33,177 nt of DNA from Chitinophagales bacterium (GTDB taxonomy: Bacteria > Bacteroidota > Bacteroidia > Chitinophagales > Chitinophagaceae): NCBI GenBank assembly GCA_015654595.1, contig JAATGQ010000246.1, positions 1 through 33,177 of the forward strand, in the 5' to 3' direction. Numbering within the stretch: the first letter of the stretch is position 1; each line of letters opens with the position of its first letter. Positions 9,387 to 17,322 of the stretch are shown here, piece by piece. A model generated the notes under the pieces. That model did no database searches and had not been told where the DNA came from. It saw only the letters and a list, made by a program, of their open reading frames with translations. The translations under genes were made by a program, and so were the position numbers.

Positions 9387-9845
9387 TTATCCGCCGATGG
9401 CAACCTTGAAATCGACATCAGTAGGAGGCAGACATTCATGATCATTACAAACCATGAACTCAACTTTACCCGCGATATTTGTCTTGGCATTGCTTTTCAG
9501 CTTGACGACCTGTACAAACTCAACGGTATTCTCGTAGTAATGAACATCGCTGTTGAAGGCGGCTTCGTGAACCGTCTTCATTTTACCTACTTCTTTCGTC
9601 TCCCCATCAAGCGTGATCAACGGGCTCTTGGTATAGGTAAAAGAGGTTGGAACAGGACCTTCGCCGGCTTTCTGGGAATACATATGCCAGCCGCCGCCAA
9701 TAGAGGCAACCATATGAACCTCGTATGTCTTGTCGCCGATCTTTTTGGCAGAATAGTTCCAATGGACCTGGGTAGCGCTGCCGGACTGTGCCATGATCGC
9801 TCCGCCCGAAAGGGCAAGAACCATCAGAAATGCTAATTTTTTCAT
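9387..9845 (-). CDS. Standalone DsbD alpha-like (DsbC-domain, PF11412-type) periplasmic protein
   Basis: The 152-residue product has a clean signal peptide (MKKLAFLMVLALSGGAIMAQ) and then a single immunoglobulin-like domain resembling the N-terminal alpha domain of DsbD. It keeps the features its neighbour's domain lost: GGGWHMYS near residue 51 and the cysteine pair Cys133/Cys138 in CNDHECLPP, the position of the alpha-domain active site that passes electrons to DsbC, DsbG or CcmG-like partners. Directly upstream of dsbD on the same strand, it probably works as the detached exit domain of that system. The start is supported by an AAGGA-like ribosome site just before the ATG. The fold is near certain; the division of labour is inferred. 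Confidence 0.85.
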   Translation of the reverse strand: MKKLAFLMVLALSGGAIMAQSGSATQVHWNYSAKKIGDKTYEVHMVASIGGGWHMYSQKAGEGPVPTSFTYTKSPLITLDGETKEVGKMKTVHEAAFNSDVHYYENTVEFVQVVKLKSNAKTNIAGKVEFMVCNDHECLPPTDVDFKVAIGG

Positions 9846-9853
9846 ATTCCTTT

Positions 9854-9885
9854 ATTAACTATATTGGTAAAGATCTGATTTCAAA
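9854..9885 (-). promoter_or_regulatory. Possible promoter of the DsbD-alpha/dsbD operon
   Basis: On the minus strand, TTTG (9882-9885) is followed after exactly 20 bases by TAGTTAAT (9854-9861). Spacing is ideal but the second half of the -7 box departs from TAnnTTTG. Confidence 0.35.
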
Positions 9886-9897
9886 TGTTACAGAAAA

Positions 9898-10605
9898 CTA
9901 AAAATTGGCCAAAGCCTCTTTTTTGCTTGCAGAAACCAGTTTTAGCTGGAAGAGTGCTTTTATAATACTTTTCCCATCGACATTCCCCAGCGCCTCGCTG
10001 CAGGCGCGCTCAGGATGCGGCATCATGCCAAAGACATTGCGGTTCTCGTTGCAGATCCCGGCAATATTGCGTAGAGAGCCGTTGGGATTGGCATCCGAAA
10101 CGATCTTTCCATTCTCGTCAGAATAGCGATAAATGACCTGGTTATTCTTTTCCAGCTGATCCAGCGTCTTTTCGTCCGCATAGAAACGGCCTTCACCGTG
10201 CGCGATCGGAATTTTCAGCGCCTGGCCATTGTCCCCTTCCCCGCGAAGGAAAACATTTTTAGAGATAAACTGCTGATTGGCATTACGCAGCAGCGCACCG
10301 GGCAGCAGATGGGATTCGCAAAGCACCTGGAAGCCATTGCACACGCCCAGCACCTTCCCGCCATCGGCTGCAAACTTTGTTACGCTTTGCATGATGGGAC
10401 TGAAGCGGGCAATTGCGCCGCAACGAAGGTAATCGCCATAGGAAAATCCCCCGGGAAGAACGATGCAATCCTCTTTGCTGAATGCACTCAGGTCGGTATC
10501 CTTGTGCCAGAGCATGATAACTTCCTGCCCCAGGTCTTCCTGCAAAGCGCCCTGCATATCACGATCACAGTTGGAACCGGGGAAAACAACTACGCCAAAT
10601 TTCAT
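9898..10605 (-). CDS. purQ: Phosphoribosylformylglycinamidine synthase, glutaminase subunit PurQ
   Basis: PurQ hydrolyses glutamine and hands ammonia to PurL in step four of purine synthesis, converting FGAR to FGAM in the cytoplasm. The 235-residue length fits a class I glutamine amidotransferase of the small PurQ type. Visible landmarks are the N-terminal FGVVVFPGSNCDRD, VLPGGFSYGDYLRCGA, the nucleophile elbow with Cys89 (GVCNGFQ), and the His197/Glu199 pair in PHPERACSE. The separate subunit implies that PurL is encoded elsewhere as the small form; neither it nor PurS is nearby. The gene has its own promoter just upstream and no purine neighbours in this window. Confidence 0.96.
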   Translation of the reverse strand: MKFGVVVFPGSNCDRDMQGALQEDLGQEVIMLWHKDTDLSAFSKEDCIVLPGGFSYGDYLRCGAIARFSPIMQSVTKFAADGGKVLGVCNGFQVLCESHLLPGALLRNANQQFISKNVFLRGEGDNGQALKIPIAHGEGRFYADEKTLDQLEKNNQVIYRYSDENGKIVSDANPNGSLRNIAGICNENRNVFGMMPHPERACSEALGNVDGKSIIKALFQLKLVSASKKEALANF

Positions 10606-10627
10606 AGACGACTAAATTTTTAAGGGG

Positions 10628-10635
10628 CAAAGTTA
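10628..10635 (-). promoter_or_regulatory. purQ promoter -7 box inside an 8-base dyad
   Basis: Minus-strand TAACTTTG is a perfect Bacteroidota -7 box; transcription would begin about 15 bases before the purQ ATG. The -33 position reads TCG rather than TTG, so the upstream half is weak. The box is flanked by GACGACTA (10607-10614) and its exact complement TAGTCGTC (10646-10653), a possible operator. Confidence 0.6.
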
Positions 10636-10689
10636 CGAATTTTTGTAGTCGTCCCCGACTAGTATTGCCAGCAGTTGCAAATATTGCTG

Positions 10690-11673
10690 TTAAAAAAGGA
10701 AGTAATTCATTGACAGGATATAAATGATTATGAGCCAATGTAATACATTGGGCCAGAGGGATCTCGAAGGATAATAGTACGCGCAGGCGTGAAAAGAAGC
10801 AAAGGGGACCGCCATAATTATCCAGTTCTCATAGGAGTTGACACGGTTGATCAGGATAATGACGACGGCAACCAACAAATACAGCAACAACAGACTCCAG
10901 CTCTTCCGGACCTGTATCAGGAATTTGCTGAGATTGGTCTGTACATAATAGCCTCCGATGACAAAAGGCAGCAAAACCCAGGCAAAACCAAGCGAGATCC
11001 AGATAGAGCCTGGGATGGCCGGAACGGTAAAAACGATATGCGGTATGATATCGGCCAGCTTCCAGTGACCGGAGAGGTATAGAAAGAGGAACAGAAAGTA
11101 ATAAGGGAACGTAAAGCCCAGCAGTCCGACAAACCATTCCCGGATACGGAAGGGACGCATCGTCAGTAAAGCGGCCAGCACCAGCAGCAAAAAGCTCATC
11201 GCCGGGATATACAACAATGAAACAATACCCGTCCAGATACCAATATTGAAGATCGCCGTACCCGGGCGCGGGCTATTGTAAAGTTCCATCATCCGATGCC
11301 AGACCCATATCATGATCATGTTGATCAGCAGAGGCGCCGAAAAATGCCCCCAGTCCGGCAACAACGAGGTGATCATAATATAACACAAACCCGGCAGGAA
11401 GTTGGACTTGGGCAGGATCTTATGATGATTGGAAATACTGTTTAAGAGGATCGCCTGCCCCACAAGCAGCGTAAAGGTCAGTCCGGAATAAAAGACGGGC
11501 GTGGCATGAAAGACGGAATCCAGTCCATGGAGGATAAGCCTGTAAAGGTAATTATCTTCCGGGTGAAGGGAGGGCGCTACGGGATGCAGGAACAAGGGCA
11601 GCTTCAACACCATCGCATAGAACAACAGCAGCAGAGCGTTTACCGGGTTTTTCTGTCTGAAAATGCCAATCAC
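10690..11673 (-). CDS. Polytopic inner-membrane protein, DUF6427-like
   Basis: The 327-residue product is almost wholly hydrophobic, with about eight to ten predicted membrane spans separated by short loops, no signal peptide cleavage site and no catalytic motif I recognise. The segment around LPKSNFLPGLCYIMITSL (about residues 86-103) and the overall pattern resemble the DUF6427 family found in Bacteroidota, whose function is unknown to me. It starts 18 bases after the frameshifted secreted-protein gene on the same strand, so the two are probably co-transcribed. Its end is 84 bases before purQ, which has its own promoter. Confidence 0.65.
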   Translation of the reverse strand: MIGIFRQKNPVNALLLLFYAMVLKLPLFLHPVAPSLHPEDNYLYRLILHGLDSVFHATPVFYSGLTFTLLVGQAILLNSISNHHKILPKSNFLPGLCYIMITSLLPDWGHFSAPLLINMIMIWVWHRMMELYNSPRPGTAIFNIGIWTGIVSLLYIPAMSFLLLVLAALLTMRPFRIREWFVGLLGFTFPYYFLFLFLYLSGHWKLADIIPHIVFTVPAIPGSIWISLGFAWVLLPFVIGGYYVQTNLSKFLIQVRKSWSLLLLYLLVAVVIILINRVNSYENWIIMAVPFASFHACAYYYPSRSLWPNVLHWLIIIYILSMNYFLF

Positions 11674-11691
11674 CAGTTAGAAATCTATTGT

Positions 11692-13214
11692 TTAAAAGTT
11701 AGCTTTTGCAAAGCAAAGATAATTCCTATTAAAACAAGGAATAATAGTTTCACTACTGCTGATCTGTTTTCCATGGCGGGGCATAAAATCGTAGCCGCGA
11801 TCCAGGTTTCTGAGCGTCGGGTAGCGGGTGACATGCCCTTCCGGAGAAATGCTCTGGTCATTAAGCAGTAAATTCCGGCGCTCATACTGGTTGAAAAGGA
11901 AATGCAGCTCTCCGCCTGTATTAACCAGCTGATGGGAGATCAGCAAGTCGTTGTCGTCGTCGTACTGAGTTTTAGGGATAACGCTATTCCACTGAATGTT
12001 GCTTTCCCGATCAAAGGAAAGGACCATGATATCTTCTGCGTGGAAGCGGGTGGCATTGCCATAGGGCCCATATCTGTTCCAGGGAGAATAGGGATTATAA
12101 TAACCATAGCCATAAGGATAACCATAGCCATAGGGGCTTCCATAATAATCCCAACGGTTATAAGGATTGCCGCGGTTGGTCGTGTATTCCGCCTCGCAAA
12201 CCATCAGGTATCCCCCATCCCGTTTGGTGATTATGTTTTTGATATAATAGTCGTTGAACGCGGACTTCAGATTAGCGTCGGAGCTTTTGGCCGAAGCGCG
12301 CAGCTCGTCGCTGAATGGGGTTTCTTTCTCGGCTATCTTACTGTCGGTCGCCTTATCCCAGATAGCGGCATAAAGCCCTTCGACATTGCCGCGCCGCTGT
12401 TTGAAATAAAATCCGGAAAGGATATACCGCTTGTTGTTATTGTCGACCTTCATCTTGATCTCATCGAGGATCCGCTCCCCGATACCAAGATCCTTTACCG
12501 AAAAAGAATCGGCTGACGGCGCCTTGGAGACGACCTGGACATGCATCACATAGTCGTTGCCCCCGCTGCGCTCATACTTGGCGAACTCCAGCTGCCCCTC
12601 GTTGTCAAGATAGAAATCGGTAAACAGCTCATTCTTGTCTTCCATCGCCAGATAAAGCCGATGCCGGTCGATAGATTCCATGTTGGAATTGAAAAGCAGG
12701 GTGGTGAACAGGAAATTATGGGAATTTTTGCTATTGATCTTAAAGACCATGATCCGCTGCTTGTCTTCGCTGGCGACGACCGTATAGATCTTATTGCTGT
12801 TGGCAAACCCTATCTGGGTCGTATCGAGCTCGATGGGCTGGCCGATCACCTGGGCATTGCCATCCAGCTTAACAGCAGCGCTGTGGACGATGCTTTTTTT
12901 CTGATATTCATAAATCAGCCAGCAGTGGTCGGAGTAAGCAACAAAATCGACGTTGATGGTGCGATCGGGCATAAAGGAAAGCGGCACTCTTTGCAACAGC
13001 TTCATATCGTTGTCGTAAATACTGACCGCGTTATTGGAGTTGTTACTCTTGAAAACCAATATGTTACCGTTGATCTTTCCGATGATCTCAAAAGCCGTAC
13101 GCCGGCCGTCTTCCGTTCAGGATCAGAATACACGATTTGCTGAACCTGCGCTTTTGCCAGGGCGGATGTCAGTAGGTACAGGGCAAGCAGCAGGGATGAC
13201 AGGGTTCTGTTCAT
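11692..13214 (-). pseudogene. Secreted protein of unknown function, reading frame broken by a one-base deletion
   Basis: An ATG at 13214, preceded by a good ribosome site (GTAGGAGAAAAT), opens a signal peptide (MNRTLSSLLLALYLLTSALA, cut near KAQ) and runs to SDPE. There the frame is lost: from about 13116 downwards the continuing protein is in another frame (TEDGRRTAFEIIGKINGN, then some 455 residues to the stop). Adding one A to the GAA codon at 13116-13118 would join both parts smoothly as SDPETEDGRR. The long part has no recognised domain; it holds repeated short beta-strand-like blocks that could form a propeller, and a Gly/Tyr/Pro-rich insert (YGYGYPYGYGYY). Either the gene is newly inactivated or the base is a sequence error. 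The DUF6427-like gene follows by 18 bases. Confidence 0.8.
12100..12134. repeat. 18-base tandem repeat, nearly two copies
   Basis: ATAACCATAGCCATAAGG is repeated head to tail (12100-12117 and 12118-12134, the second copy incomplete by one base and otherwise matching except near its end). It encodes the YGYGYP repeats of the secreted protein on the minus strand, so copy number changes would keep the frame. Confidence 0.8.
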
Positions 13215-13365
13215 ATTTTCTCCTACAAATGTTAATTAAGATCCTAAGATAATCAAAAGTTTCGGTGAGGCTCCGCAGCCGCTCGTTAAAGTTCGGTTAG
13301 TGCAAAAAGGACGCCGGAAGGGGTATGAAATCGGATTAAAATTGGCCTTTTAGATTAAAAAAGGG

Positions 13366-13397
13366 TTGACATTTCATTTATTTTAGTGATACCTTTG
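13366..13397 (+). promoter_or_regulatory. kup promoter, textbook Bacteroidota type
   Basis: TTG (13366-13368) is followed after 21 bases by a perfect -7 box TACCTTTG (13390-13397). Transcription should start near 13402, about 80 bases before the kup start codon. Confidence 0.85.
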
Positions 13398-13402
13398 CCT
13401 GC

Positions 13403-13480
13403 ATTGCCCTTTGACAACGAACAAGGGCGGACAGGTAGTTCGCCCGGCCGAAGGCAGAATCTAAACAGTTCAGTCAGTTT
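13403..13480 (+). promoter_or_regulatory. kup 5' leader with two mutually exclusive hairpins
   Basis: GCCCTT (13406-13411) can pair with AAGGGC (13423-13428). The overlapping GGGCG (13425-13429) can instead pair with CGCCC (13441-13445). Only one helix can form at a time, which is how leader switches work. It is too short for, and lacks the conserved blocks of, the ydaO-type c-di-AMP riboswitch, so it matches no class I know. Confidence 0.4.
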
Positions 13481-15442
13481 GTGAGCAAACAGATCAACAA
13501 AGTAAGTCTAGCAAATCTCGTCATAGCATTAGGAATCATTTACGGCGACATCGGAACTTCCCCCCTTTACGTTCTAAATGCTATCATCCACGGAAGAGTA
13601 ATTCAGGAAGACTTGATATTGGGCTCCTTGTCCTGTATCATCTGGACTCTGACGTTACAAACCACGGTCAAGTACGTATGGCTAACATTGAAAGCCGACA
13701 ACAACGGGGAAGGCGGCATTTTCTCCTTGTATGCACTGGTCAGGCGGCAGAAACGCTGGCTTGTCGTTCCGGCAATGATCGGCGGTGCAGCGCTGCTGGC
13801 CGATGGGATGATAACCCCACCGATCTCGGTCACTTCAGCTATTGAAGGCTTGCGGCAGATGCCGGCCATGCGGTATATCGACCAGACTACGATCGTCTAT
13901 ATCGTATTGGGGATCCTGGTCGTCCTTTTCTTCCTGCAGCAGTTCGGGACCGAAAGTATCGGGAAGCTATTCGGCCCGATAATGTTCATCTGGTTTTCGA
14001 TGCTTGCGTTACTGGGCTCCAGTCATCTGCTGGACGATCTGGGTATCTTTAAGGCCCTCAGTCCGCACTATGCTATCCACCTGCTGACCACCTATCCCAA
14101 GGGATTCTGGATACTAGGAGCAGTCTTCCTTTGTACGACAGGGGCGGAAGCCCTATACTCGGATCTCGGCCACTGCGGCCGGGGTAATATCCGCATCTCC
14201 TGGATATTTGTAAAGACCTGCCTGATCCTGAACTATCTTGGTCAGGGCGCCTGGCTGCTGGCGCAATACAATGGACGGATCTTCGATACGAATCTAGGCA
14301 ACCCTTTTTATAATATTATGCCGGCCTGGTTCGTAGTCCCAGGTATCATCATCGCTACGGCCGCCGCCATCATCGCCAGCCAGGCACTGATCACGGGCTC
14401 CTTTACGCTGATCAGCGAGAGCATACGCCTTAACCTGTGGCCCAAACTGCGGATAAGTTATCCCACCGAAGAACGCGGCCAGTCTTATATCCCCGCCATC
14501 AACTTCATGCTCTTTATCGGCTGCTGCGGGATCACTCTCTACTTCCAGAGCAGTGCCCACATGGAGGCGGCTTACGGTCTGGCCATCACGCTCTGTATGC
14601 TGGCTACCTCCATCCTGTTTGCGAATTATCTTATTTCCAGAAGGACCAAATCCGTCCTGATCTATCTCTACCTTACTCTTTATCTCAGCCTCGAACTTTG
14701 TTTCCTTTTCGCCAACCTGGACAAGTTCCCCCACGGCGGCTTTGTGACGCTGATCGTCGGCGGTGGATTGTTTGCCGTCATGTATGTATGGTTCCGTGCC
14801 CGCAAGATCAAGAACCGCTACGTGGAATTTGTGCGGATGGAACATTATATCCCGCAGATACAGGAGCTTAGCAACGACCGGACGGTTGGCAAATACGCGA
14901 CCCATCTCGTGTACATGACCAGCGCCAACAATCCAAAGGAGATCGAGCATAAGATCATTTATTCTATCCTCAATAAGAAACCGAAAAGGGCGGACATTTA
15001 CTGGTTCGTACACGTCGACACGCTCGACGATCCCTATACGGCAGAATACTCCGTAGAACACATCATTCCCAACGATATTATCCGTGTTGAATTCCGACTC
15101 GGTTTCAGGATCGAGCCAAAGATCAACCTCATGTTCCGCAAAGTGGTGGAAGACCTGGTCAACAACCGGGAAGTAAACATCACAAGCCGCTACGAGTCGC
15201 TCGAACGAAACAACGTTGTAGGCGATTTCCAGTTCATCGTAATGGAAAAATATCTTAGCCAGGACAACGAACTTCCCTTCCACGAACGAGTGGTCATGAA
15301 ACTGTACTTCTGGTTAAAAGAGTTGAGCCTTTCCGAAGAACGCGGCTTTGGTCTCGACCCGTCCAATGTGACGATCGAGAAATTCCCGCTGATCGTCTCT
15401 CCCGTCCCCAACTTCAATCTCAAGCGGATGTACATCGAATAG
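13481..15442 (+). CDS. kup: Potassium uptake permease of the Kup (KUP/HAK/KT) family
   Basis: A 653-residue proton-coupled K+ importer of the inner membrane. It shows the family signatures GDIGTSPLYV (residues 22-31), NNGEGGIFSLYALVRR and ALYSDLGHCGRGNIRISW, about twelve membrane spans over the first 430 residues, and the usual soluble C-terminal domain of about 200 residues. Its length is close to E. coli Kup (622). The start is a GTG; no ATG fits upstream, and the family N-terminus begins right there. It is transcribed from its own strong promoter through the structured leader described separately. The hydrolase gene follows 198 bases later and is probably independent. Confidence 0.96.
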   Translation: MSKQINKVSLANLVIALGIIYGDIGTSPLYVLNAIIHGRVIQEDLILGSLSCIIWTLTLQTTVKYVWLTLKADNNGEGGIFSLYALVRRQKRWLVVPAMIGGAALLADGMITPPISVTSAIEGLRQMPAMRYIDQTTIVYIVLGILVVLFFLQQFGTESIGKLFGPIMFIWFSMLALLGSSHLLDDLGIFKALSPHYAIHLLTTYPKGFWILGAVFLCTTGAEALYSDLGHCGRGNIRISWIFVKTCLILNYLGQGAWLLAQYNGRIFDTNLGNPFYNIMPAWFVVPGIIIATAAAIIASQALITGSFTLISESIRLNLWPKLRISYPTEERGQSYIPAINFMLFIGCCGITLYFQSSAHMEAAYGLAITLCMLATSILFANYLISRRTKSVLIYLYLTLYLSLELCFLFANLDKFPHGGFVTLIVGGGLFAVMYVWFRARKIKNRYVEFVRMEHYIPQIQELSNDRTVGKYATHLVYMTSANNPKEIEHKIIYSILNKKPKRADIYWFVHVDTLDDPYTAEYSVEHIIPNDIIRVEFRLGFRIEPKINLMFRKVVEDLVNNREVNITSRYESLERNNVVGDFQFIVMEKYLSQDNELPFHERVVMKLYFWLKELSLSEERGFGLDPSNVTIEKFPLIVSPVPNFNLKRMYIE

Positions 15443-15640
15443 ACTCGTTGACCTGAGCTTTACGCCGCGGCCCCAGTAGTCAATCTCCCTTCGGCCATTC
15501 CAACCGCCAAAACCGACACCAAAACGATAACAGATCGGCGGATGTCTGTCTGCCATTCCTGGCCTTGGTCAGGAAGACGGACAGGCAGCCACTCTTCACC
15601 CTCACGATATTTTTGTAGCTTGCCGCCTGAATAAGCAACT

Positions 15641-16459
15641 ATGAAGAAAATTGTCTTTCGGTGGATGAAAGTGCTGGTCCTCCTCTATTGTGTCGTTGGA
15701 ATAGCCTGGTATTACGGACAGGACAAGCTCATGCTGCATCCGACAGTGGCCGATAGCAAAACGATCTATTCGTTCAGCCAGCCTTTTACAGAGCTGAACC
15801 TCAATTATGACGAGCATACGAATATCAATATAGTGGAATTCTCCGCTGCCGGCCGGCCCAAGGACAGTACGGCGAAAGGCGTCGTCTTGTATTTTCACGG
15901 CAATGGAGGCAGTATCCCCGACTATGCGGGTCTTGCAAAAGACTTTACATCCAAAGGCTATGAATGCTGGCTGATGGACTACCCCGGGTTCGGAAAGAGT
16001 ACCGGCGAGTTCTCGGAAAAACGGGTGAATACTTTGTCGCTCGTCTTTTACAAGCTGGCCAGAAGCAGATGGAAACCCAGCCAGATCATCCTCTACGGCC
16101 AAAGTCTTGGAACAGGCGTGGCCGCTCAGCTGGCTTCGGTAAGAGACTGCAAACGACTCATCCTGCAAAGCCCATATTATTCGATGACCTCTCTTTTCCG
16201 GAGATATCTTTTCCTCTACCCGGTCGGGATGATGCTGCATAATCAATTTCCAACCTACAATTACCTTCCGGCCGTAACGGCGCCGATCACCATCTTTAGC
16301 GGTTCGGAGGATGAAACGGTTCCCTACCATAATTCGGAAAGACTAAAGCCGCTGCTGAAGACGGGAGACGAGTTTGTTACTATCATCGGCGGTAAACACA
16401 AGGATCTTCCAGGATTCCCTGTGTATCAACAGAAACTGGACTCGCTGCTAAGCCTTTAA
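15641..16459 (+). CDS. Membrane-anchored alpha/beta hydrolase (ABHD13/Bem46-like)
   Basis: The 272-residue product has one N-terminal membrane anchor (about residues 8-25) and then a complete serine hydrolase fold facing the periplasm. The oxyanion segment is FHGNGGS (85-91). The nucleophile elbow is GQSLG with Ser155, the acid is Asp224 (GSEDETVP) and the base His253 (GGKHKDL), in the expected order and spacing. DYPGFGKSTG is typical of the Bem46/YfhR branch. The substrate is unknown; esterase or peptidase-like roles are both possible. A -7-like TATTTTTG at 15608-15615 precedes it, but no TTG lies at the right distance. It is convergent with the FkbM gene, 50 bases away, with only a weak hairpin between. 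Confidence 0.9.
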   Translation: MKKIVFRWMKVLVLLYCVVGIAWYYGQDKLMLHPTVADSKTIYSFSQPFTELNLNYDEHTNINIVEFSAAGRPKDSTAKGVVLYFHGNGGSIPDYAGLAKDFTSKGYECWLMDYPGFGKSTGEFSEKRVNTLSLVFYKLARSRWKPSQIILYGQSLGTGVAAQLASVRDCKRLILQSPYYSMTSLFRRYLFLYPVGMMLHNQFPTYNYLPAVTAPITIFSGSEDETVPYHNSERLKPLLKTGDEFVTIIGGKHKDLPGFPVYQQKLDSLLSL

Positions 16460-16509
16460 TAAATGAATATTGCAGCCGCTTACTTCCACGCGGGTACTTC
16501 ATCCCCGCC

Positions 16510-17307
16510 TCAGGCATGGAGATAAAGTCGCATCCGTTGCTCCTGTTGCGGGGGAATAAAGTAATAGTTCTTAGGCGGGATCTGTCCTTCTCCATATACA
16601 GTCGAAGGATACAGCAGTCCATTGTCCAGATGAAACACCCGATAGCCCATAGGAGCAAGCATTTCTACAAAGCTGATCAATTTTGCTCTGTCAAAAAACT
16701 CGCAGAGCAGTACAGGGTGGTGTGTCGCCAGCGTTCTACGCATCGAATGAAATACCTCGTATTCATAACCTTCGACGTCACATTTGATATAGTCCAGACG
16801 AGGCAGCTGTGCAAAAAGAGCATCTCCTGACTCGTTCTTTACTTTTTCGGAATTGACAAAGTCCAGGTGCTTATTAGCGTCTCCCGCCTTTATACGGGCA
16901 TGGGCAAACTTTTTAGCGTCTCCCATCTGCGGAATCCCCATTTCGACATATTCACCACTGCCGCCCAAAGCCACTTTATAAAGAGTGACATTGGACTTAT
17001 TTTTGCTGCGCAGCAGGCGCTGCAGGGTACTGTGAAAGAGTCCCATCGGTTCTATCGCAAAGATCTTTCCGCCTGGTCCCACCAGCCGGCTCAGTTCAAG
17101 GGTAAAATATCCCAGATGCGCGCCAATATCCAGACACCAATCGCCCTGATGAATGATCTTGTCCAGGAAATAGACGTCCTGATATTCTTCCGCAAATTTG
17201 CCTCTCTTTAAAATTCCTGTATGCAGAAGGAATTGAAAGGATCGGGCTTGTAAAGCCAGAAAGTTCTTTTCACCTAAAACGTTAATTATAACCCTTTTGA
17301 TCGCCAT
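16510..17307 (-). CDS. FkbM-family SAM-dependent methyltransferase
   Basis: The 265-residue product has the Rossmann methyltransferase core: motif I is CLDIGAHLGYFTLELSR (58-74), IFAIEPMG follows near 82-89, and the FkbM-specific IKCDVEGYEYEVF lies at 174-186. FkbM proteins methylate hydroxyls on sugars or secondary metabolites, but the substrate is not deducible here. It begins 15 bases after the oxyR stop on the same strand with no terminator between, so it is probably read from the oxyR transcript. No glycan or antibiotic genes surround it, which makes the pairing odd. A cytoplasmic location is expected, as there is no signal peptide. Confidence 0.9.
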   Translation of the reverse strand: MAIKRVIINVLGEKNFLALQARSFQFLLHTGILKRGKFAEEYQDVYFLDKIIHQGDWCLDIGAHLGYFTLELSRLVGPGGKIFAIEPMGLFHSTLQRLLRSKNKSNVTLYKVALGGSGEYVEMGIPQMGDAKKFAHARIKAGDANKHLDFVNSEKVKNESGDALFAQLPRLDYIKCDVEGYEYEVFHSMRRTLATHHPVLLCEFFDRAKLISFVEMLAPMGYRVFHLDNGLLYPSTVYGEGQIPPKNYYFIPPQQEQRMRLYLHA

Positions 17308-17322
17308 ACTGGTTGCAAGCTA

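Noticed and set aside
12100..12134. CRISPR-like or mobile repeat
   Set aside because: It is a short in-frame tandem duplication coding for a Gly/Tyr/Pro repeat, without spacers.
13100..13130. Programmed ribosomal frameshift in the secreted-protein gene
   Set aside because: The site (CCTGAACGG on the coding strand) is not a known slippery sequence, and I see no obvious stimulating hairpin just after it; a deletion or sequencing error is simpler.
13403..13480. ydaO-type c-di-AMP riboswitch upstream of kup
   Set aside because: The leader is too short and its sequence lacks the conserved blocks of that class; only the generic alternative pairing is kept as a finding.
14294..15283. 329-residue open frame on the minus strand inside kup
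   Set aside because: It is antisense to conserved kup codons and has no recognisable protein features.
16485..16510. Terminator between the hydrolase and FkbM genes
   Set aside because: Only a five-base GC stem is present and no T run follows on either strand.
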